Shown here in pieces: positions 8,340-17,891 of a stretch of DNA of 64,000 nt. The first letter of the stretch is position 1; each line of letters starts with the position of its first letter. The translations under genes and the position numbers were made by a program. The notes beneath the pieces are model-generated. The model saw only the letters and a list, made by a program, of their open reading frames with translations, searched no databases and was not told the origin of the DNA. The stretch covers positions 21,217-85,216 of the forward strand of contig CAYGUI010000001.1 of NCBI GenBank assembly GCA_964353115.1, in the 5' to 3' direction. This DNA is from CAYGUI01 sp964353115. GTDB taxonomy: Bacteria; Pseudomonadota; Gammaproteobacteria; JAGOUU01.

Positions 8340-9854
8340 TTATTTTGTGCTAGATTTTTTGATTAAAAAAAGTAGTGGAAATAATAATATGAAACAAATT
8401 GAAACAAAATAAAATACATCAATAAAGGCAATCATTTGTGCTTGACGCTGTAGTTGATATTTTAAAAGAGATAGAGAATTAATATTTAGTGTTTTATAGC
8501 CACTTTCAAATAGCCATTTTTGTATGGCAGGGTTATTAGGATTAATATTTTCTCCTAATTGTTGCCAATTTATTTGCATAGTACGAGATAAAATTGTTGT
8601 AGTTATTGCAACTCCTACAGAATTGCCAACATTGCGGCAAAAACTAAATAACCCTGCTGCTTCCCCGACTTTTTCTGCTGGTATAGTGTTATAGGCTATA
8701 GTTGCAAGAGGCACGAAGAAAAATCCCATACCAATACCCATGATAATTTGCGGCCAAATTATAAACCAGGTACTGATATCTAAGTTGTAATAAGTTTTTA
8801 TATAAGAGCCAAGGGCAGTGCATAGTACGCCGAACATTACTAATTTACGATTATCGACGACATTAACTAATCTTCCTACTATTATCATTGCAGTAGCGCT
8901 AGCAAGGCCTTGTGGTGCAGATAATTCGCCAGTGGTAATTACCGGATATCCTAATAAATTTTGTAATAATAATACTCCAGGAACCATTCCTCCAAAAAGT
9001 CCTATTCCAAAAGTAGTAATAATTAAACAGGCTACACCAAAATTACGATCTTTAAATAATCTTAAATTAATAATACTTTTTTCATAAGTCAGTCCATGAA
9101 TGATAAATAATATAAAAGTAATTATGAAAGTAACAAAAAATATTAATATTTCTAAAGAATCAAACCAGCCCTTATTATCACCTTGATCTAAAAACATTTG
9201 TAAGCACATAACCCAAATAGCCATCAAAGCAATGCCAAGTTTATCAATAAAAACTTTTTTTCCTTCAGGGCTATGAATATGTTTTACCACCATAAAAAAG
9301 GCTAAAAAGCACACCGGCACGTTAACAAAAAAAGTCCAGCGCCAGCTTAAAAGTTGTGTGATATAACCGCCAATTGTTGGTCCTAAAACAGGTGCAACCA
9401 TAATTCCCACTCCCCAAATGGCCATGGCTTTTCCTTGTTGATCTTTAGGGTAAATAGTGCGAAGTACAGTCTGTGATATTGGTACTAATGCCGCCCCAAA
9501 AGCCCCTTGCAAAAAGCGGAAGATGATAATAATTGTAAAGTTTTGAGCAAGTCCGCATATTAATGATGATAAGCCAAAACCAATAATATTAGACATTAAT
9601 ACTTTTTTGATCCCCATGCGCGTAATTAAAAAGCCAGTTAATGGCATCATTACAGATGCAGCTACTATATAAGTAGTCATAATCCACGTAATTTGGCTAA
9701 CGTCAACTCCTAGCGCCCCCATCATGTCAGGCAAAGCGACATTGATTATGGTCATGTCGAGAAGCTCCATGACAGATACGCACATAACGGCAAAAGTTAT
9801 GATTAATCTTTTCCCGCTATCTATATCACTATTTAATTCTATTGCCTTTTGCAT
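8340..9854 (-). CDS. emrB: EmrB-type multidrug efflux MFS transporter (DHA2 family, 14 TM)
   Basis: A 504-aa inner-membrane H+ antiporter with about fourteen hydrophobic segments. Typical motifs are MELLDMTIINVALPDM in helix 1, the motif-A loop after TM2 (LITRMGIKKVL) and the motif-C region GVGIMVAPVLGPTIGG. It pairs with the membrane fusion protein encoded 6 bp upstream (emrA), forming the inner-membrane part of a tripartite pump that works with a TolC-like outer-membrane channel not encoded here. Substrates cannot be deduced. Confidence 0.93.
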   Translation of the reverse strand: MQKAIELNSDIDSGKRLIITFAVMCVSVMELLDMTIINVALPDMMGALGVDVSQITWIMTTYIVAASVMMPLTGFLITRMGIKKVLMSNIIGFGLSSLICGLAQNFTIIIIFRFLQGAFGAALVPISQTVLRTIYPKDQQGKAMAIWGVGIMVAPVLGPTIGGYITQLLSWRWTFFVNVPVCFLAFFMVVKHIHSPEGKKVFIDKLGIALMAIWVMCLQMFLDQGDNKGWFDSLEILIFFVTFIITFILFIIHGLTYEKSIINLRLFKDRNFGVACLIITTFGIGLFGGMVPGVLLLQNLLGYPVITTGELSAPQGLASATAMIIVGRLVNVVDNRKLVMFGVLCTALGSYIKTYYNLDISTWFIIWPQIIMGIGMGFFFVPLATIAYNTIPAEKVGEAAGLFSFCRNVGNSVGVAITTTILSRTMQINWQQLGENINPNNPAIQKWLFESGYKTLNINSLSLLKYQLQRQAQMIAFIDVFYFVSICFILLFPLLFLIKKSSTK

Positions 9855-9860
9855 TAAAAC

Positions 9861-10847
9861 TTATGAGTTAGTATTAATCTCAACAGTGCAACTTGCACCA
9901 ACTCTTAGAGGGTAGTTAGGATCATTTTCAGTAATTTTTATTCGAACAGAAAAACGTTGTGTAACTTTTACCCAATTGCCGCTTGCATTTTCTGCAGGAA
10001 ATACACTAAAAGTACTTCCGCTACCTGAGCTTATGCTCTCCACAACACCATTAAATTTTTTATTAGGGTACATATCGATAGATATTATAGCTTCTTGACC
10101 AATTTTTATACGTGTTAGCTGAGTCTCTTTAAAATTAGCAGCGACCCAATAACTATTATCTTCAATTATTGAAAATAAATTTTGTCCGGCCTGAACAACG
10201 TCACCTGGTCTTAAATTAAAATTACTTATTGCCCCTTTATCTGAAGCATAAATTATAGTGTGCTTTAAATTTAATTCTGCATCATCAAGTGCTGCTTTCG
10301 CGCTTTGTATTTCGGCGCTAGTTGATGGTTCATCGCCAATTAAATTCTTTAGTTTTAAGTAATTATTCTTAGAGGCCGTTAAAGAGGCTTGTGTTACTTC
10401 CATTTTAGCTTGTGTATCATCTAATAACGCCGCTGTAGTTTGTCCCTGGTTAAATAGCGTCTTGATGCGATTATAATTTTTTTTATCGACATTAAGTTGT
10501 GCTTTGTGCATTTCAATATTAGCGCTAGCAGCTTTAAGTCCTTCTATATTTGCGCCTAAATTTTGTTTAGCAATTTTTAAGTTTGCTTGAGCTTTTTCAA
10601 GGGCATAAATAAAGCTACTTTGGTCTATTTCAAACAATTTGTCATTTTTATTGACTTTTTGGTTATCTGTGACGTAAATTTTATTAATTTTTCCTGAAAC
10701 TTGACTTGCTATTTGAGAAATATTTGCTTTAACATACGCATCATCTGTTTCAGGAAACTGAATTAAATGTCGATAATATAAAAAAGCCGCGACGGCAACT
10801 AAAAAAACTGTAGTTATTATTAGTAAGTATTTTAAAGACTTAGTCAT
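9861..10847 (-). CDS. emrA: EmrA/HlyD-type membrane fusion protein
   Basis: Periplasmic adaptor of the efflux pump. One N-terminal membrane anchor (LLIITTVFLVAVAAFLYY) is followed by a split biotinyl-lipoyl domain (DAYVKANISQIASQVSGKI), a long coiled-coil hairpin (about 85-190) and the beta-barrel region (GDVVQAGQNLFSI). The ATG at 10847 is preferred (328 aa). An upstream ATG at 10883 would abut the divergent ald start, sharing the palindrome catatg, and adds 12 residues of no obvious value. It is the first gene of the emrA-emrB pair. Confidence 0.92.
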   Translation of the reverse strand: MTKSLKYLLIITTVFLVAVAAFLYYRHLIQFPETDDAYVKANISQIASQVSGKINKIYVTDNQKVNKNDKLFEIDQSSFIYALEKAQANLKIAKQNLGANIEGLKAASANIEMHKAQLNVDKKNYNRIKTLFNQGQTTAALLDDTQAKMEVTQASLTASKNNYLKLKNLIGDEPSTSAEIQSAKAALDDAELNLKHTIIYASDKGAISNFNLRPGDVVQAGQNLFSIIEDNSYWVAANFKETQLTRIKIGQEAIISIDMYPNKKFNGVVESISSGSGSTFSVFPAENASGNWVKVTQRFSVRIKITENDPNYPLRVGASCTVEINTNS

Positions 10848-10883
10848 GTTTTTTAGTATTGTTAATTTTTTTGAGTATAGCAT

Positions 10884-11999
10884 ATGAAAATAGGTGTTCC
10901 TAAAGAAATAAAGAATAATGAGTATCGAATTGGCCTAACTCCAGCTAGCGTTAAAGAGCTAGTAAGTCATGGTCATGAGGTGTATGTTGAGACTAATGGC
11001 GGTGCTGCAATTGGCTACTATGATGATGATTATATTAAGTCTGGCGCTGAAATTTTGCTGACCGCACAAGATATTTTTTCAACAGCTGAACTTATTATTA
11101 AGGTTAAAGAGCCTCAGCCGCAAGAATGTAAAATGCTTTCTCAAGATCAGGTTCTTTTTACTTATCTACATTTAGCTCCAGATCCAAAACAAGCAGCTTT
11201 GTTACAAGAATCAAATTGTATAGCAATAGCTTATGAAACAATAACTGATAAATTTGGTGGTTTGCCATTATTAGCTCCGATGAGTGAAGTGGCTGGGCGC
11301 ATGAGTGTTCAGGCTGGTGCGTATTGCTTGGAAAAACCGCAAGGTGGTAGTGGTGTATTATTGGGAGGTGTTCCTGGTACACAAAGAGCGAAAGTTACTG
11401 TTATTGGCGGGGGTGTAGTTGGTACATCTGCTATTAAGATAGCTTTGGGTATGGGATCGGATGTGACAGTAATAGATTTATCATTGCACAGGTTAAGAGA
11501 GTTAGAGAATATTTATGGCTCAAATCTTAAGACTTTATATTCTAATAGATATAATTTAGAAGAAGCGGTGATAGATTCTGATTTAGTAATAGGAGCAGTT
11601 CTTATTCCAGGTGCTGCAGCTCCGAAATTAGTAACTGAAGAAATGATAAAAAAAATGCGTCCTGGTTCAGTGGTGGTTGATGTTGCAATTGATCAAGGTG
11701 GGTGTTTTGAAACTAGTCATGTGACTACTCATGCGGAGCCAACTTTTTCTGTTGATGGCATAATTCATTATTGTGTTGCAAATATGCCTGGAGCTTGTGC
11801 GCGAACTTCGACACAAGCATTAAATAATGCAACTTTGCCGTATGCAATTAAATTAGCTAACATGGGATATAAAAAAGCTTTATTATCAGACGATCATTTT
11901 TTAAGTGGTTTAAATGTATTTCAAGGGAAAATTACCAATAAGCCCGTTGCGGACTCATTGAAATGTGACTTTGTCGAACCGCGTGAAGCGCTAAAGTAA
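10884..11999 (+). CDS. ald: alanine dehydrogenase
   Basis: NAD-dependent, reversible oxidation of L-alanine to pyruvate and ammonia. The 371-aa protein has the substrate residues R15, K75 (IKVKEP) and H96 (YLHLAPD), and the Rossmann motif VIGGGVVGTSAI (about 174-185). The start MKIGVPKEIKNNEYRIGLTP is diagnostic of the family. A -10-like TATAGC ends 2 bp before the ATG, with no obvious ribosome binding site. In a host-associated organism the enzyme would let alanine feed pyruvate into the TCA genes encoded next. Confidence 0.97.
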   Translation: MKIGVPKEIKNNEYRIGLTPASVKELVSHGHEVYVETNGGAAIGYYDDDYIKSGAEILLTAQDIFSTAELIIKVKEPQPQECKMLSQDQVLFTYLHLAPDPKQAALLQESNCIAIAYETITDKFGGLPLLAPMSEVAGRMSVQAGAYCLEKPQGGSGVLLGGVPGTQRAKVTVIGGGVVGTSAIKIALGMGSDVTVIDLSLHRLRELENIYGSNLKTLYSNRYNLEEAVIDSDLVIGAVLIPGAAAPKLVTEEMIKKMRPGSVVVDVAIDQGGCFETSHVTTHAEPTFSVDGIIHYCVANMPGACARTSTQALNNATLPYAIKLANMGYKKALLSDDHFLSGLNVFQGKITNKPVADSLKCDFVEPREALK

Positions 12000-12065
12000 A
12001 CTTGATTTGGTGGCGAAAAACAAATATTTTTAGTACAATTTATTTTTTAAATGAAAAAATAAATC

Positions 12066-13361
12066 ATGACTGAGAATAATAAAGCGCAAGCTGAAATTTT
12101 AATTGATAATAATAAAATTAATTTAAATGTTATAAATGGAACACTCGGTGCTCCAGTAATTGAAATTGCGAATTTAACCAAGCAAGGCTTTTTTACTTAT
12201 GATCCTGGCTTTGTTGCAACTGCAGCTTGCAAATCTAAAATAACTTTTATCGATGGCGATAAAGGGATTTTATTACATCGAGGCTATCCAATTGAACAAT
12301 TGGCAGCTAAATCAGAATATTTAGAAACATGCTACTTATTATTTCATGGCGATTTGCCAAATAAGGATCAAAAAGAAAAATTTTATAATCAAATTAAAAC
12401 CCATACTTTAGTTGACGAGCAATTAATTAAATTTTTTCAAGGTTTTCGTCGTGATGCACACCCAATGCCAATGTTATTAAGTGTTGTAGGTGCTCTGTCT
12501 TCTTTTTATCATGATTGTTTAGATATTAAAGATTCTGCTCAACGTGAATTAACGGCAGTAAGATTAATTGCCAAAATTCCGACTATTGCGGCAATGTGTT
12601 ATAAATACTCAATAGGGCAGCCATTTATTCATCCACGTAATGATTTATCATATGCTGAAAATTTCTTACATATGATGTTTGCTGTGCCGTGTGAAGAATA
12701 TCAAGTTAGTCCTGTATTAGCAAAAGCAATGGATAAAATTTTTATTTTGCATGCTGATCATGAGCAAAATGCATCAACTTCAACTGTACGTTTAGCTGGT
12801 TCAACAGGAGCTAATCCTTTTGCATGTATTGCTGCTGGAATAGGCGCTTTATGGGGACCTGCTCATGGTGGTGCTAATGAAGCAGTAATAAAAATGCTAA
12901 CTGAAATTGGCTCTGTTGATAATATTGATAAATACATTGCCAAAGCTAAGGACAAAAATGATCCATTTAGATTAATGGGCTTCGGTCATAGAGTTTATAA
13001 AAATTTTGATCCGCGAGCAAAAATTATGCGTGAAACTTGCTATGAAGTGTTAGAAGAGGTTGGAAATAAAGATAATGAGCTATTTAAATTAGCTTTAGCT
13101 CTTGAAAAAATAGCATTGGAAGATCAGTATTTTGTTGAGAAAAAGTTATATCCAAATGTTGATTTTTATTCTGGAATAATCCTACAGGCATTAAACATTC
13201 CAACATCAATGTTTACTGTAATTTTCGCATTAGCACGAACAGTTGGCTGGATTTCACAATGGAATGAAATGGTCACCGAGCCAGGATTTAGAATTGGTCG
13301 TCCACGCCAGCTTTATATCGGCGAGGCAAATAGAGATTATAAGGATCTTGCTAAACGCTAA
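12066..13361 (+). CDS. gltA: citrate synthase (type II, hexameric family)
   Basis: Condenses acetyl-CoA and oxaloacetate. The 431-aa protein has catalytic H267 (HGGANE), H308 ([12 protein letters not shown]) and an Asp near 365 (NVDFYSG), and ends with the usual GRPRQLYIG segment. A -10-like TACAAT lies at 12034-12039, about 27 bp before the ATG. It heads the block gltA-sdhCDAB, as in many gammaproteobacteria. Confidence 0.98.
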   Translation: MTENNKAQAEILIDNNKINLNVINGTLGAPVIEIANLTKQGFFTYDPGFVATAACKSKITFIDGDKGILLHRGYPIEQLAAKSEYLETCYLLFHGDLPNKDQKEKFYNQIKTHTLVDEQLIKFFQGFRRDAHPMPMLLSVVGALSSFYHDCLDIKDSAQRELTAVRLIAKIPTIAAMCYKYSIGQPFIHPRNDLSYAENFLHMMFAVPCEEYQVSPVLAKAMDKIFILHADHEQNASTSTVRLAGSTGANPFACIAAGIGALWGPAHGGANEAVIKMLTEIGSVDNIDKYIAKAKDKNDPFRLMGFGHRVYKNFDPRAKIMRETCYEVLEEVGNKDNELFKLALALEKIALEDQYFVEKKLYPNVDFYSGIILQALNIPTSMFTVIFALARTVGWISQWNEMVTEPGFRIGRPRQLYIGEANRDYKDLAKR

Positions 13362-13377
13362 AATATTAGACTATACT
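13348..13377 (+). promoter_or_regulatory. candidate promoter of sdhCDAB
   Basis: TTGCTA (13348-13353), an 18-bp spacer and TATACT (13372-13377) overlap the end of gltA. Transcription would start near 13384, about 20 bp before the sdhC ATG, so sdh may be expressed apart from gltA. Confidence 0.45.
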
Positions 13378-13404
13378 TAGGCGATAAAATTTTAAGGTTT
13401 CATT

Positions 13405-13791
13405 ATGGCAAATAAATCGCGTCCAAAGAATTTGGATTTGTTTACTTTTCGTTTTCCAATAACAGCAATAGTATCTATTTTGCACCGTATTTCTGGTGTT
13501 TTACTGTTTATTGGGGTGCCTATTTTAATTTATTTTTTAAGTTGTGCTTTAAAATCAGAAGAAGGCTTTGTGTATGCACAGCAGCAGTTAAGCCATCCTA
13601 TGATAAAATTTATTGTTTGGGGTATTTGGGCTGCATTTACTTATCACTTATTAGCAGGTGTTAGGCATATAATTATGGATTTTGGAGTTGCAGAATCTAA
13701 AAAATCTGGCTGTTACACATCTTATCTTATTTTATCGCTAACTATCTTTTTTGTTGTTATTGAAGCCTTATGGTTATGGGGGATTTTATGA
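13405..13791 (+). CDS. sdhC: succinate dehydrogenase cytochrome b556 subunit
   Basis: Membrane anchor of complex II, 128 aa, three transmembrane helices. RPKNLDLFTFRFPITAI and SILHRISGVLLF carry the quinone-site Ser and Arg. The haem b ligand is the His in YHLLAGVRHIIMDFG. The stop codon overlaps the sdhD start as ATGA, so the two anchor subunits are translationally coupled. Confidence 0.96.
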   Translation: MANKSRPKNLDLFTFRFPITAIVSILHRISGVLLFIGVPILIYFLSCALKSEEGFVYAQQQLSHPMIKFIVWGIWAAFTYHLLAGVRHIIMDFGVAESKKSGCYTSYLILSLTIFFVVIEALWLWGIL

Positions 13792-14129
13792 AAAATGCAA
13801 CAGCGTTAGGGCGCAGTGGTGTTCAAGATTGGTTGTGGCAACGCATATCAGCTATTATTTTAGCTAGTTATTTTTTATTTATAACCTACTTTTTTATTAC
13901 TCACTCACATATTGATTATAGTTTATTAAAAAATTTATTTAGTGATGTAAAAATAAAAATTTTTAGTTTATTTTTTCTTTTAAGCTTCTTGATACACGCT
14001 TGGATTGGCCTTTGGACAGTTGCTACTGATTATTTAAAAAACACTGTGGTTCGTTTGTTATTTGAAGTAACTGTTATTTTAATTTTAATAGGCGTGCTAT
14101 TTTGGGGCGCAATAATTCTTTGGGGTTAA
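13788..14129 (+). CDS. sdhD: succinate dehydrogenase membrane anchor subunit
   Basis: Second haem-b anchor of complex II, 113 aa with three hydrophobic helices. The His and Asp in HAWIGLWTVATDYLK match the SdhD haem and quinone region. The ATG at 13788 (MKNATALGRSG) is chosen because it overlaps the sdhC stop as ATGA and aligns with the family start. An in-frame ATG at 13770 lies inside sdhC. Confidence 0.95.
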   Translation: MKNATALGRSGVQDWLWQRISAIILASYFLFITYFFITHSHIDYSLLKNLFSDVKIKIFSLFFLLSFLIHAWIGLWTVATDYLKNTVVRLLFEVTVILILIGVLFWGAIILWG

Positions 14130-14135
14130 AACGTA

Positions 14136-15902
14136 ATGAAGATAGTTCGTAAATTTTTTGATGTTATAGTTGTTGGTGGTGGTGGTGCTGGTTTACGTGC
14201 AGCTTATCAGTTGGCTAGTAATAATTATAATATAGCGGTAATTTCCAAAGTATTTCCTACGCGCTCACATACTGTGTCGGCTCAAGGTGGTATGGCAGCA
14301 TCTTTATCAAACGCTGAGCCTGATGATTGGCGTTGGCATATGTACGATACAATAAAAGGCGCTGATTATATTGGTGATCAAGATTGTATAGAATATATGT
14401 GTCGTGCAGCTCCTGAAGCTGTTTATGAGCTAGAAAATATGGGTATGCCATTTTCACGTATGGATAATGGAAAAATTTATCAGCGTGCTTTTGGTGGTCA
14501 AACTAAAAATTATGGCGGTGATTTAATTCATCGTACTTGTGCCGCAGCTGATAGAACAGGGCACGCATTATTGCATACGCTTTTTCAGCAAAATGTAAAA
14601 GCTAAAACTCAATTTTTTAATGAATGGTATGCCTTAGAGTTAGTTAAGGCAAGTAATTCTGATGCAGTTTCTGGTGTATTAGCAATCAATATTGCAGATG
14701 GAGAATTAGTATTATTTGAAGCACGTGCAGTTGTATTAGCAACTGGTGGAGCAGGGCAGATTTATGCCTCTACTACTAATGCTATGAGTAATACTGGTGA
14801 TGGTCTTGGTCTTGCGGCTCGCTTTGGTTTGCCATTGCAAGATATGGAGATGTGGCAATTTCATCCAACTGGTATTTATGGTGCTGGTGTTTTAATTACG
14901 GAAGGATCACGTGGCGAAGGTGGTTATTTAGTAAATAAAGATGGTGAGCGTTTTATGGAGCGTTATGCGCCGAATAAAAAAGACTTAGCTTCACGAGATG
15001 TTGTTTCACGCTCTATGGCAATAGAAATAAAAGAAGGTCGCGGCGTTGGACCAAAGGGTGATCATATTTATCTAAAACTTGATCATTTAGGTGAAAAAGT
15101 TATTAACAAAAGATTACCAGGTATTCGTGAATTAGCTAAAACTTTTGCGCATGTTGATCCGATAGAAGAACCAATTCCTGTAGTGCCAACTTGTCATTAT
15201 ATGATGGGCGGTGTGCCAACTAATGTTCATGGTCAAGTATTAAATATTAATAAAAATGGTGACGTTAATATTCAAGAAGGCTTGTATGCCGTTGGTGAAT
15301 GCGCTTGTGTTTCTGTGCATGGTGCTAATAGATTAGGAAGTAATTCTTTATTAGATTTAGTCGTATTTGGTCGTGCTGCTGGTATGCATATTGCAGAGCA
15401 ATTAGATAAGCATGAATTATCACGTGGTTTTATTAGCCAAGATGATATGGATAAATATACAGCACGATTAACTCGCTGGGTTGAAAGCTCTGATGGTGAA
15501 TCTGTTGCTAGCTGTAAACAACAGCTACAAGACATTATGCAAGAGCATTTTGGTGTATTTAGAATTGAAGAATCAATGCAAGAAGGAGTAGAAAAATTAC
15601 GTCTTCTGAAAGATAAAATTTCTACAGCACACCTTAAAGATAAAAGTAATGTATTTAATACAGCAAAAATTGAAGCACTTGAGCTTGATAATTTATATGA
15701 AGTAGCTTGGACAACAGCAATTGGGGCTTTAGCACGTAAAGAAAGCCGCGGTGCTCATGCACGTGATGACTTTCCAAAACGCGATGATAAAAATTGGATG
15801 AAGCATACTTTAGCTTTTAGTGATGGTAGCTTGGGGTATCGTGATGTAAACATGTCACCAAATTTTGTTGATACATTTGAGCCGCAAGAGCGGGTATATT
15901 AA
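14136..15902 (+). CDS. sdhA: succinate dehydrogenase flavoprotein subunit
   Basis: Catalytic subunit, 588 aa. The FAD-binding motif GGGGAG (14-19) and covalent flavin His H45 ([11 protein letters not shown]) are present, as are the substrate-site regions [10 protein letters not shown] and [19 protein letters not shown] and the C-terminal [15 protein letters not shown] signature ([18 protein letters not shown]). It oxidises succinate on the cytosolic side and passes electrons to SdhB. The spacing to sdhD is 6 bp. Confidence 0.98.
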   Translation: MKIVRKFFDVIVVGGGGAGLRAAYQLASNNYNIAVISKVFPTRSHTVSAQGGMAASLSNAEPDDWRWHMYDTIKGADYIGDQDCIEYMCRAAPEAVYELENMGMPFSRMDNGKIYQRAFGGQTKNYGGDLIHRTCAAADRTGHALLHTLFQQNVKAKTQFFNEWYALELVKASNSDAVSGVLAINIADGELVLFEARAVVLATGGAGQIYASTTNAMSNTGDGLGLAARFGLPLQDMEMWQFHPTGIYGAGVLITEGSRGEGGYLVNKDGERFMERYAPNKKDLASRDVVSRSMAIEIKEGRGVGPKGDHIYLKLDHLGEKVINKRLPGIRELAKTFAHVDPIEEPIPVVPTCHYMMGGVPTNVHGQVLNINKNGDVNIQEGLYAVGECACVSVHGANRLGSNSLLDLVVFGRAAGMHIAEQLDKHELSRGFISQDDMDKYTARLTRWVESSDGESVASCKQQLQDIMQEHFGVFRIEESMQEGVEKLRLLKDKISTAHLKDKSNVFNTAKIEALELDNLYEVAWTTAIGALARKESRGAHARDDFPKRDDKNWMKHTLAFSDGSLGYRDVNMSPNFVDTFEPQERVY

Positions 15903-15915
15903 ACGAGGTTTTTTT

Positions 15916-16626
15916 ATGGCTATTATAAAATTTTCTATTTATCGCTTTGATCCTGAGCATGATGATGCGCCATACATGCAAAATTACGATCTAAATATTG
16001 GCGATGTTAAAGATATGAAGCTATTAAAAGCTATCGAAATGATCAAAGCTGATCTTGATGAGACTTTATCATTTCGTCGTAGTTGCCGCGAAGGTGTTTG
16101 CGGATCTGATGGTATGAATATTAATGGCAAAAATGGTTTAGCTTGCCAAACTAGTTTATCAGAATTAAAGCAGCCGATAGTTTTACGTCCATTACCAGGA
16201 CTTGAAGTTGAGCGTGATTTAATTGTTGATATGAAGAAGTTTTATAAGCAATATGAAAAAGCAAAGCCATTTTTAATTAACAATGATGAGCCGCCAGCAA
16301 AAGAATATTTACAAACTCCAGCAGATCGCGAAAAATTAGATGGTTTGTATGAATGTATTTTGTGTGCATGTTGCTCAACTTCTTGCCCATCTTTTTGGTG
16401 GAATCCTGATAAATTTTTAGGACCTGCAGCATTATTACAAGCTTGGAGATTTTTAATTGATAGCCGTGATACCGCAACAATTGAACGTCTAGCAGAGCTT
16501 GATGATGCTTTTAGTGTTTATCGCTGCCGCTCTGTTATGAGTTGTGTTGATGCATGTCCAAAAGGATTAAATCCAACTAAAGCAATTTCTAATATTCGTG
16601 CTAAGTTAATAGACGAAGAGTCTTAA
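15916..16626 (+). CDS. sdhB: succinate dehydrogenase iron-sulfur subunit
   Basis: A 236-aa electron-transfer subunit. The [2Fe-2S] ligands are C57, C62, D65 and C77 (SCREGVCGSDG...GLAC), as in E. coli. The [4Fe-4S] and [3Fe-4S] clusters use CILCACCSTSCPS and CRSVMSCVDACPKGLNP. The ATG at 15916, behind aacgagg, is chosen over longer in-frame starts inside sdhA. It is the last sdh gene; in E. coli the next gene would be sucA, but here four other genes intervene. Confidence 0.97.
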   Translation: MAIIKFSIYRFDPEHDDAPYMQNYDLNIGDVKDMKLLKAIEMIKADLDETLSFRRSCREGVCGSDGMNINGKNGLACQTSLSELKQPIVLRPLPGLEVERDLIVDMKKFYKQYEKAKPFLINNDEPPAKEYLQTPADREKLDGLYECILCACCSTSCPSFWWNPDKFLGPAALLQAWRFLIDSRDTATIERLAELDDAFSVYRCRSVMSCVDACPKGLNPTKAISNIRAKLIDEES

Positions 16627-16631
16627 TTTTT

Positions 16632-17153
16632 ATGAGTATTATGAAAAAAATTATTAGTATTTTTTTAGTTTTATTTAGCAGTAATCTTATTGCTGGACCA
16701 TCATATTTATTATTCAAAGATTCAGAATATTTTCCTAAAAATGGAATTACGATTGCCTATACAGATTGTGGAAGTTCTGCGCATTGTATAATTACTCGTA
16801 TTAATCGAAGTGAGCTTCCTGTAAGACTAAAATTTGAAGCTAAATATAGTTATGTTAGTGTTATTTTTAATGATGAAAATAATATTCCTGCAGCTTCAGT
16901 TTGTAATTTATATGCGAAAAATTGGAATACTGGTGTTTTTAATCAAAATTGGCATCATAAATTTTATGCTTATGAATCAACCCAAAGTACTTTAGCGGCT
17001 TGCACTAATGGAGCTTTTACTAATGATTGGTCTGCTTGTTGTGGTGTTTCTTATTTAGATGATAAAAAACCTAATAACTCTTTTACTTTTGAGTTTGGAC
17101 CATATGATTATGATTGGTATTTGTCCCATTCATACGTTTATGGCGAGAATTGA
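16632..17153 (+). CDS. secreted protein of unknown function with six cysteines
   Basis: Not recognised. The 173-aa product begins with a signal peptide (MKKIISIFLVLFSSNLIAGP, from the ATG at 16641 or the one at 16632) and has six Cys in the mature part (DCGSSAHC, SVCNLY, AACTN, SACCG), suggesting up to three periplasmic or extracellular disulfides. It is rich in Tyr, Trp, Asn and Phe, as in beta-rich exported proteins. It starts 5 bp after sdhB and may be read through from the sdh operon. A possible partner for disulfide formation, the DsbC-like protein, is encoded at 31.7 kb. Confidence 0.75.
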   Translation: MSIMKKIISIFLVLFSSNLIAGPSYLLFKDSEYFPKNGITIAYTDCGSSAHCIITRINRSELPVRLKFEAKYSYVSVIFNDENNIPAASVCNLYAKNWNTGVFNQNWHHKFYAYESTQSTLAACTNGAFTNDWSACCGVSYLDDKKPNNSFTFEFGPYDYDWYLSHSYVYGEN

Positions 17154-17236
17154 GAAAGTTAATAAAAAAATTAAGTCTATTGACTTGATTTTATTGTAAT
17201 TAACATTTTTTCATAATTATTATACTATTATTTCCT

Positions 17237-17265
17237 TTGACTGCGCTTTTTTGATATGGTATAAA
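17237..17265 (+). promoter_or_regulatory. near-consensus sigma70 promoter for the SILK/RVxF protein
   Basis: TTGACT (17237-17242), exactly 17 bp, then TATAAA (17260-17265). Transcription would begin near 17272, 32 bp before the ATG. This is among the best promoters in the window and the same -35 appears before the orphan gene at 39006. Confidence 0.6.
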
Positions 17266-17303
17266 TTTAGACTGTTAACTTAATATATTTTAGGATAGTA
17301 ATT

Positions 17304-17891
17304 ATGAATGGTCACCCATCTTCACTTTTACCTGCAGATTCTGTTTATTCATTAAGAATTTGCTCAGTTTTGTCGTCTGATGATAATAAATCTGTACCAG
17401 AAGCAGCAGCAGCTGCAGCTGCTACAACTCCAGATTCACCAAAAACTAGTTCTATTCTTAGATCTAGATCTTCATCTATAGGATCTAAATTTAGTTGTCA
17501 AAAAAGTGTTACTTTTGCTGATCCATCTGATTGTGATTCTATAGATGCGCCTCCTAGAGAAAAAATAGACTCGTCAGTATCTCTGCCGCCATCACACCAA
17601 TTATCGCCAATGGGAACACCAGTTTCATCGCGATCAATTGCAATGAGACAAAGTGGTAGAAAAAATTTTGTTTTACAAATACCAGTACCAGAAAGTTGTT
17701 TACAAGCAACTCTTACTCTTATGTTTTCCAGCGAATGTATGGGTTCTACTGTGCCTTTAGAGCGTGTTACTTCAAGACCTGTGACGCCAAGAGATTTATC
17801 TCCCGTTTTTTCGAGTTTTAGAAGGCCAATTTCACCATCACATCCTATTATAGCTAAACCAAAAAAAATAGGGCCTGCACCTACGATCTAA
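17304..17891 (+). CDS. Ser/Pro-rich disordered protein with PP1-type SILK and RVxF docking motifs; candidate effector
   Basis: No family recognised. The 195-aa protein looks largely disordered: a poly-Ala run (34-40), an RSRSSS stretch, and many Ser-Pro/Thr-Pro sites (TPDSP, LSPMGTP, VTPRDLSP, PISPSHP). SILR at 50-53 and KSVTFAD at 67-73 match the SILK ([GS]IL[KR]) and RVxF ([KR]x(0-1)[VI]x[FW]) docking motifs that eukaryotic regulators use to hold protein phosphatase 1, in the usual N-to-C order. It has a strong promoter (17237-17265) and an AGGAT ribosome binding site. Its stop abuts the convergent tal stop. Gene reality is supported by these signals; effector function is inference. Confidence 0.72.
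   Translation: MNGHPSSLLPADSVYSLRICSVLSSDDNKSVPEAAAAAAATTPDSPKTSSILRSRSSSIGSKFSCQKSVTFADPSDCDSIDAPPREKIDSSVSLPPSHQLSPMGTPVSSRSIAMRQSGRKNFVLQIPVPESCLQATLTLMFSSECMGSTVPLERVTSRPVTPRDLSPVFSSFRRPISPSHPIIAKPKKIGPAPTI

Noticed and set aside
17173..17190. AAGTC-tatt-GACTT hairpin as a terminator after the secreted-protein gene
   Set aside because: The stem is only 5 AT-rich pairs without a proper T tract.
17276..17295. Possible PmrA-type box (cttaatata + ttta) before the SILK/RVxF gene
   Set aside because: Only one half site matches well, the second is poor, and the position overlaps the leader and ribosome binding site, not the region upstream of -35.
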